From assembly GCF_050107715.1 (NCBI RefSeq), contig NZ_JBNILN010000004.1:124001-188000 (forward strand): DNA of 64,000 nt, written 5' to 3'. Below the pieces are notes generated by a model. It had not been told where the DNA came from. It was given only the letters and a program-made list of their open reading frames with translations, and did not search any database. This DNA comes from Metabacillus_B sp050107715 (GTDB lineage Bacteria; Bacillota; Bacilli; Bacillales; Bacillaceae). The position numbers and the translations under genes were made by a program. Below are positions 58,633 through 64,000 of this stretch, one piece after another (the first letter of the stretch is position 1; the number at the start of each line of letters is the position of its first letter).

Positions 58633-59076
58633 CTATATTTCCCGATACATGTACGATCGAATGGAGAGATCATCCATGTTCTTCGTCTCATTGTTTTTTT
58701 CCAGAACTTTAATTTTTTCAAAATCGCGTTCTTTCATTTTCTCAAACTTTCTAACCTCAGCATTGCTTTCCATCAGTACTTCCTGTTTATCCTGCATTCT
58801 TTTTCTGCTGATAAATACAAGCTTCTGATGATAATCAATCGCTTTTTCTAAATTGGTTACAAATTGCTGATAATGGCGGATTTCCTGGATTTGCATCCCG
58901 CTCTCGAGCTTTACCTTCGTATTTTCCTCAAGAACTTCTTTTTTCTTCATGGAATCGTATAGTTTTTCTGCGGCTGACTCAAAGTCCTGTACAGACCGGT
59001 TGTATTCCGAAAGACGCTGCTCCTTTTCATTTTCCCTTAGTTCCAGAATCTTCTGGAAACGAAACGCGTATTCCAT
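58633..59076 (-). CDS. fliJ: Flagellar export chaperone-escort protein FliJ
   Basis: A 147-residue all-helical coiled-coil protein, the usual length (MEYAFRFQKILELRENEKEQ at the start). FliJ acts as the stalk of the FliI ATPase and opens the FlhA gate. The ATG overlaps the fliI stop by 1 bp (TGATG). An 11-bp gap separates it from ylxF. Confidence 0.92.
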   Translation of the reverse strand: MEYAFRFQKILELRENEKEQRLSEYNRSVQDFESAAEKLYDSMKKKEVLEENTKVKLESGMQIQEIRHYQQFVTNLEKAIDYHQKLVFISRKRMQDKQEVLMESNAEVRKFEKMKERDFEKIKVLEKNNETKNMDDLSIRSYMYREI

Positions 59077-60395
59077 CAGTTGTGATTCAGCTCCATTTTC
59101 ATAAATAATTGGGTAACACTTTCTGCCAGTGTGACATTTTCATGTACTTCCTGCTTTAAAAAGCCCAGAATCTCAGGGTAGAGTCTAATGGATTCATCTA
59201 TTTGAAAGGAAGAACCTTTTTTGTAGGCGCCAATGTTAATCAAATCCTCTGAATTGAGATAAGTAGAGAGGGATTCCCGGAGCTTGCCGGCAGCTTGCTT
59301 ATGCTCTGAAGGAACGAGCTGATTCATGACCCGGCTGATGCTTTTCAGTACATTAATGGCCGGAAACTGCCCTTTGTTGGCAAGCTCGCGATCCAAAACA
59401 AAGTGTCCGTCCAATATTCCCCTTACCGTGTCTGCAATCGGTTCATTCATATCGTCTCCATCCACAAGGACGGTATAAAAAGCCGTAATGGAACCATTCT
59501 CGTTTGTACCGGCCCGTTCAAGGAGCTTCGGAAGGATTGCAAAGACCGAAGGCGTATAGCCTTTCGTCGTGGGAGGCTCTCCGATGGCAAGACCGATTTC
59601 CCTTTGGGCCATGGCGACCCTCGTTACCGAATCCATCATCAGCATGACATTCCTGCCCGTATCACGGAAGTACTCGGCAATTGCCGTTGCAGTATAGGCA
59701 GCCTTCATCCTCATCAAAGCTGGCTGATCTGAAGTAGCCACAACAACGATTGATCTCTTTAGGCCCTCGGGCCCTAAATCGCGCTCGATGAACTCCCTAA
59801 CTTCTCTTCCTCGTTCCCCCACCAGTGCGATGACATTAAGATCCGCCTTCGTATTTCTCGCAATCATTCCCATCAGCGTGCTTTTCCCGACGCCGCTTCC
59901 CGCAAAAATTCCTACCCGCTGACCTTTTCCGACTGTGAGCAAAGAATCGATTACCTTCACCCCGACCTCCATCGGTTCATTGATCGGAGGCCGCTTCATA
60001 GGATTCGGAGGAGCCTGGTCCGATGGAACATACGACAGCCCTTTTGGAAGCGCGGCATCATCGAGCGGCATACCGAGTGCATCAAGAACGGTTCCGATCA
60101 GCGGAACACCGGCTCTAATTCTAAGAGGCTCTTTCGTCGCCTCGACTATGCTTCCCGGTGAAATATCTGAAACGGGGGAAAAGGGCATGAGCAGGATATT
60201 TTCTTCTTTAAACCCGACTACCTCGGCCGGTATTTTTTTAATTTTTCCTGACCCGGTGTGGATGTAGCATAAATCCCCTATGGAGCTGGCGGGGCCTCTG
60301 GATTCAATCATTAAGCCGACTACCCTTTTCACCTTGCCGTAACGCTTATAGGAATCAAGCATATCAATTGTATTCAGCAGGTCCGCTGCTTTCAT
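59076..60395 (-). CDS. fliI: Flagellum-specific ATPase FliI
   Basis: A 439-residue F1-beta-like ATPase (B. subtilis 440) that energises type III export. Walker A is GSGVGKST (166-173), Walker B is NVMLMMDSVTRVAMAQREI, and SVFAILPKLLERAG is the family signature. The ATG overlaps the fliH stop by 4 bp (ATGA). Confidence 0.97.
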   Translation of the reverse strand: MKAADLLNTIDMLDSYKRYGKVKRVVGLMIESRGPASSIGDLCYIHTGSGKIKKIPAEVVGFKEENILLMPFSPVSDISPGSIVEATKEPLRIRAGVPLIGTVLDALGMPLDDAALPKGLSYVPSDQAPPNPMKRPPINEPMEVGVKVIDSLLTVGKGQRVGIFAGSGVGKSTLMGMIARNTKADLNVIALVGERGREVREFIERDLGPEGLKRSIVVVATSDQPALMRMKAAYTATAIAEYFRDTGRNVMLMMDSVTRVAMAQREIGLAIGEPPTTKGYTPSVFAILPKLLERAGTNENGSITAFYTVLVDGDDMNEPIADTVRGILDGHFVLDRELANKGQFPAINVLKSISRVMNQLVPSEHKQAAGKLRESLSTYLNSEDLINIGAYKKGSSFQIDESIRLYPEILGFLKQEVHENVTLAESVTQLFMKMELNHN

Positions 60396-61141
60396 GAGGA
60401 TCCTCCTTCACCTAGTCTTTCAAGAAGCTGCTGCTCCAGCTGACTCAGCTGGGTTTCGACAGAAGCATCAATCCGTCCGAATGAACTTTCAACGTAACAG
60501 TCAAAAGAAGAAAGGCTGTCATCCATATAAAGAAATAATTCCTGTTCAGTTGTGAGAAGCTGTTTTAGCTCTTCTTTCTGGGAACGCACATATTCATAGC
60601 GGTCTGGATGAACAAATATTTTGATTTCATCGTAATCTTTGACTTCCTTTAAAAGCTGCTTAACCATCTCTTTCATCTTATCGGGGTTGTCTTCCAGGAT
60701 CGATCCAATCACTTTTTCAGCCATTCTTGCAGCAAGGGAGACGATGGTTTCCTCCGAAGAAGCGATTCTTTCCAGGTAGTCCTCTCTGGATAAGGATACT
60801 AGCCGATTCGCTTCCTGAATGAGTCCTCCCATTTGTTCCAGTCCATCTTGCCTGCCGTAATTCAGCCCTTCCTTATAGCCTTCTTCTCTTGCTTTTTCCT
60901 CCAGAACGAGCCGTTCCTGCTCCCAGCTGCTCTTTTCAGCTTCCAGAGCCAGTCGCATTTCATCTGCTTCTTCTCTTGCCCGGCAGATCAGTTTTTCGCT
61001 CATCAATCTTGCGTTTTGAAGGAATTCAGGCTCTTCACTCTTTTCCTGGAAGAATAGTCTTTCGTCCATTTTAATGATGGGCACCAGTTCAGGAGAAACC
61101 GCTTGTTTCAAAGAATATCGGGACTTGATCAGCTTAGACAA
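60392..61141 (-). CDS. fliH: Flagellar export stator protein FliH
   Basis: A 249-residue FliH/V-ATPase-E-like protein that holds FliI inactive and docks it at the C-ring. A Glu-rich coiled coil (about 65-120) precedes the C-terminal domain (VSLAARMAEKVIGSILEDNP). I chose the TTG at 61141 (protein MSKLIKSRYSLKQA) because AGGAG lies 9 nt upstream; the longer reading from 61168 lies within fliG. It overlaps the fliG end by 8 bp. Confidence 0.9.
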   Translation of the reverse strand: MSKLIKSRYSLKQAVSPELVPIIKMDERLFFQEKSEEPEFLQNARLMSEKLICRAREEADEMRLALEAEKSSWEQERLVLEEKAREEGYKEGLNYGRQDGLEQMGGLIQEANRLVSLSREDYLERIASSEETIVSLAARMAEKVIGSILEDNPDKMKEMVKQLLKEVKDYDEIKIFVHPDRYEYVRSQKEELKQLLTTEQELFLYMDDSLSSFDCYVESSFGRIDASVETQLSQLEQQLLERLGEGGSS

Positions 61142-62150
61142 TGATATCGTCTCCTCCGCCTCTGGCAATTACAATTTCACCGTTCTCCTCAAGACGTCTG
61201 ATCACACCGACAATCCTCGATTGGGATTCTTCAACATCCCGTAATCGGACCGGCCCCATATACTCCATTTCTTCTTTGAATGTTTCGGCCATTCTGGTAG
61301 ACATATTTTTGAAAACAATGTCTCTTACTTCTTCACTCGCCACTTTAAGAGACAGTTTCAGATCTTCATTGTCCACATCCCGGATTACGCGCTGAATCGC
61401 CCGGTTATCAAGAGTCACAATGTCTTCAAAGACGAACATTCTCTTCTTAATTTCTTCAGCCAGTTCCGGGTCCTGTATTTCCAGAGCATCGAGAATGGTT
61501 CGCTCTGTACTGCGGTCCACGCCGTTCAACACTTCCACTACTGCTTCCACCCCGCCGGTCTGAGTATAATCCTGCGTAAATGCAGAGGAGAGTTTCTTCT
61601 CAAGAACCTGTTCGACCTCATTGATGATTTCAGGGGAGGTTCTGTCCATAACGGCAATCCGCCTTGCAATATCTGCCTGGACTTCCTGGGGAAGCTCAGA
61701 CAGAATCTGACCCGCCTGCACCGGATCCAGATAAGATAGAATCAGAGAAATCGTTTGCGGATGCTCGTTTTGGATAAAGTTCAGTATTTGCGTTGGTTCT
61801 GCTTTTCTGGCAAAATCAAATGGCTTTACCTGCAGCGTAGAGGTTAACCGGCTGATTATTGATACTGCCCGTTCCTCGCCCAATGCCTTTTGAAGCACTT
61901 CTTTTGCATAGGCAATGCCGCCGGATGAGATAAAATCCTGAGCCATTGCGATTTCATGAAATTCTTCTACGATATCTTCCTTTTTTGAAGAATCCACTGT
62001 CCGGACTCCGGAAATCTCAAGCGTGAGTCTCTCAATTTCCTCCTCGGAAAGATGTTTATAAACAGAAGCTGAAACGTCCGGTCCCATGGAAATAAGGAGT
62101 ATGGCCGCTTTTTGCTTTCCGGATAACTTTGTTTGATCTCTTCTTGCCAC
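61134..62150 (-). CDS. fliG: Flagellar motor switch protein FliG
   Basis: A 338-residue protein, the same length as in B. subtilis. The N-terminal domain binds FliF. The middle domain carries the EHPQTISLILSYLDP (EHPQ) motif, and the C-terminal domain carries the charged torque helix (LKVASEEVRDIVFKNMSTRM). It is the rotor partner of MotA. It lies 12 bp after fliF. Confidence 0.97.
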   Translation of the reverse strand: MARRDQTKLSGKQKAAILLISMGPDVSASVYKHLSEEEIERLTLEISGVRTVDSSKKEDIVEEFHEIAMAQDFISSGGIAYAKEVLQKALGEERAVSIISRLTSTLQVKPFDFARKAEPTQILNFIQNEHPQTISLILSYLDPVQAGQILSELPQEVQADIARRIAVMDRTSPEIINEVEQVLEKKLSSAFTQDYTQTGGVEAVVEVLNGVDRSTERTILDALEIQDPELAEEIKKRMFVFEDIVTLDNRAIQRVIRDVDNEDLKLSLKVASEEVRDIVFKNMSTRMAETFKEEMEYMGPVRLRDVEESQSRIVGVIRRLEENGEIVIARGGGDDIIV

Positions 62151-62162
62151 GTCCGTTCCTCC

Positions 62163-63755
62163 TTAATCCTCAGAGAGCCAGGTTCTGAGCAGCTTCGCAA
62201 AATCTTCCGGCTTTTCTTTTGCTAGTTTTTCGAGCTGTTTCCGTCTTACATCGCCTTCAGTTTCACTGTCGTTATTTACATCAGGCACATGAAGCGGCGC
62301 AGTCGTTACAATCTCCTCGTAATACTCTTCATCATTCGTTTTTCTTTTTCTGAATAAGAGGATGATCAGAAGAATGATAACCGCCAGCAAAATGCCGCCT
62401 GCGACATACACCCAGATTGGAATGCCGGCAGATTCCGTACTTTCAAGCGGCTGAAGCTTTCCTTCAAAGGGCTGAACGGATACGACAATTTTACTTTCAA
62501 TATCCTCGTCTGAGATGGGTTCAGCATTTTCTTCCTTATTTATGGAAGTCCGCACGATCGCTGAGAGCATTTGTCTGATATCCTCAACCCGCTCCTCCGG
62601 AATAGATTCCGGATTTTCAGGGTTAGGCGGCTCGACCATCACTTGTATTCCCAAATCCCTTATTTTATAAGGACTCTCTGTAATTTGTTTTTTAATGCGG
62701 TTTACTTCATTGTTTATCCGCTCTTCAGTCCGCTCGTAATCGCCCTCTCCATTCCGGGCAGATTCTTCATAGTTCGGAATATCGCCTTCATTTGTGCCTG
62801 CTGTACCGCCGGCTGCCTCAGCCCCATTTCCGGTATAGGCTTCAGTAATCCTTTCGGCGCTGACCTGAATGCCCTCCATGTTTTCTTCATCTACAGGCTC
62901 TACGAGATTTTCTTCCCGGTTTTCCTGAGTGAAATCCAGGTCTGTTGTAACGGAAACGACAACCTTATCCTGGCCGATCATGGTTCCAAGCATTTTTTGA
63001 ACCTGCTGCTGCAAATCACGCTCTATGCCGTTCTTAATGTCATATTGTGTGGCAAAATTGCTTACCGCCGGGTCGCTGTCTTTATTTTTGTCAAAGTAAT
63101 TAAAGTTGTTGTCCATTATGACGATATTATCAGCAGGAAGGTTCGGTACACTCTTGGATACGAGATGATAAAGAGAGTCCACTCTCGTCTGGTCCAGATT
63201 GGTACCCGGCTTCATAGTCACCACTATGGAAGCAGATGCCTGTTCTGCTTCCTCCCCTACAAACACCGTTTCCTGAGGAAGATTAATCATGACACTCGCA
63301 TCACGGACTCCCTCAATTCCTTTAATAAGGTTGGATAGCTCCGTTTGAGTAGCCTTCAGCTTTAACACATCAAACTCATTATCTGTCATTCCAAACCCTA
63401 CATTTTGACCGAAAAAGGAATAATCAATCGATCCGCTTTCAGGAAGCCCTTCTGCTGCCAGATCAACTTTAAGGCTGTTGACCATTTCAGCTGGCACGAG
63501 AATTGAAGTGCCATTATCGGCAATTTCAGACTGCACGCCTCTTCCATCGAGTGTTTCCTTAATCTGACCTGCTTCTTCAAGTGTCAATTCATTGTAGAGC
63601 GGAACCAGGTTCGGCCTTGATAAAAAGAAGCCCAGCACAGCGATTGCTATGACCGCTCCCAGAAACCCCCCAATGATCATCCCTTTTTGCCCTTTTGACT
63701 TGCTCCTCCAGTATTGGAGGATTTTCTCACCCGCATTTCTTATCTTTTGATTCAT
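62163..63755 (-). CDS. fliF: Flagellar MS-ring protein FliF
   Basis: A 530-residue protein (B. subtilis 536). A first membrane helix (about 26-45), YscJ/FliF ring-building domains, a Glu/Gly/Asn-rich periplasmic-type loop (about 295-345) and a second membrane helix (about 440-465) lead to a cytoplasmic tail that binds FliG (RRKQLEKLAKEKPEDFAKLL). It is the assembly base of the flagellum. The gap to fliE is 55 bp. Confidence 0.96.
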   Translation of the reverse strand: MNQKIRNAGEKILQYWRSKSKGQKGMIIGGFLGAVIAIAVLGFFLSRPNLVPLYNELTLEEAGQIKETLDGRGVQSEIADNGTSILVPAEMVNSLKVDLAAEGLPESGSIDYSFFGQNVGFGMTDNEFDVLKLKATQTELSNLIKGIEGVRDASVMINLPQETVFVGEEAEQASASIVVTMKPGTNLDQTRVDSLYHLVSKSVPNLPADNIVIMDNNFNYFDKNKDSDPAVSNFATQYDIKNGIERDLQQQVQKMLGTMIGQDKVVVSVTTDLDFTQENREENLVEPVDEENMEGIQVSAERITEAYTGNGAEAAGGTAGTNEGDIPNYEESARNGEGDYERTEERINNEVNRIKKQITESPYKIRDLGIQVMVEPPNPENPESIPEERVEDIRQMLSAIVRTSINKEENAEPISDEDIESKIVVSVQPFEGKLQPLESTESAGIPIWVYVAGGILLAVIILLIILLFRKRKTNDEEYYEEIVTTAPLHVPDVNNDSETEGDVRRKQLEKLAKEKPEDFAKLLRTWLSED

Positions 63756-63810
63756 TCTTACTGTTCCCCCGGTTCTGATGACGACTCGTTAAAAGGCGGC
63801 AATAGTCATC

Positions 63811-64000
63811 TTACATTTGCATACGCATGATTTCCTGATATGCTTCTATCGCTTTATTTCTCATTTCTACAGCAGATAACAGGGTCACGCTGGCTTTTTC
63901 TGCTGCAATCATGACATCCTGCAGTTCAACATTCTGGCCGTTCGCAAGTGCGTTTGTCATGCTATCTGATTCCAATTGTGTCCGGTTTACTTCATTCAAG
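63811..64000 (-). CDS. fliE: Flagellar hook-basal body protein FliE (C-terminal part)
   Basis: The C-terminal 62 residues of FliE. The family end MIAAEKASVTLLSAVEMRN and KAIEAYQEIMRMQM is clear, and this part joins the MS ring to the rod. The N-terminal third lies beyond the right edge; a TTG at 63999 is not the true start, since FliE is normally about 100 residues. Confidence 0.92.
   Translation of the reverse strand, partial: LNEVNRTQLESDSMTNALANGQNVELQDVMIAAEKASVTLLSAVEMRNKAIEAYQEIMRMQM

Noticed and set aside
62571..63338. Plus-strand ORF of 255 codons antisense to fliF
   Set aside because: Same reasons: antisense shadow of conserved fliF, odd composition, no start signal.

Overview
The window is a stretch of core chromosome from a motile, endospore-forming member of the Bacillaceae. 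Gene order, gene lengths and protein sequences follow Bacillus subtilis closely from tepA to fliE. Spore genes (spoVFA/spoVFB, ylxY, ylmC/ymxH), sigD, and the Gram-positive genes polC, rnjB, swrB and swrD support this placement. The species cannot be named from the sequence alone. Every gene I can support lies on the minus strand, so transcription runs from position 64000 towards position 1. TTG and GTG starts are common (the L,D-transpeptidase gene, rnjB, mlpA, polC, fliH, ylxP, ribF).

Region 1 (64000 to about 37186) is the 3' part of the fla/che operon. It holds fliE (partial), fliF-G-H-I-J, motE/ylxF, fliK, flgD, a small conserved flagellar-operon gene of unknown function, flgG, swrD, fliL-M-Y, cheY, fliO-P-Q-R, flhB-A-F-G, cheB-A-W-C-D, sigD and swrB. 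The genes are tightly packed, often with 1-14 bp overlaps. They build the basal body, C-ring, export gate and hook, carry the chemotaxis signal, and end with the sigma factor for late flagellar genes.

Region 2 (about 37174 to 27749) carries rpsB, tsf, pyrH and frr (translation and UMP supply), then uppS, cdsA, dxr and rseP (isoprenoid carrier, phospholipid and intramembrane proteolysis), then proS. Region 3 holds polC and then a 650-bp structured intergenic region. The rimP-nusA-rnpM-ylxQ-infB-ylxP-rbfA-truB-ribF-rpsO-pnp series (transcription, translation and RNA decay) follows. Region 4 (12453 to 4534) contains ylxY, mlpA, ylmC, the dipicolinate synthase pair spoVFA/spoVFB, and asd-dapG-dapA. 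Asd, DapG and DapA supply the aspartate-family intermediate that dipicolinate synthase turns into spore DPA. Region 5 holds rnjB and the start of tepA.

The main departures from the expected core layout are these. (i) A secreted four-SH3b L,D-transpeptidase gene and an array of 11 TGTCTGACA palindromes sit between rnjB and tepA. (ii) A run of hairpins behind a good sigma-A-like promoter lies between polC and rimP. (iii) A four-stem, roughly 100-nt hairpin lies between rbfA and truB. (iv) FliK is enlarged and carries two hook-length-control-like domains plus a 43-residue tandem repeat. (v) A perfect hairpin separates a Shine-Dalgarno-like run from the swrD start. No tRNA, rRNA, insertion sequence, prophage, CRISPR array or defence system was seen. 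Most of the window is ordinary, well-conserved housekeeping and motility DNA.
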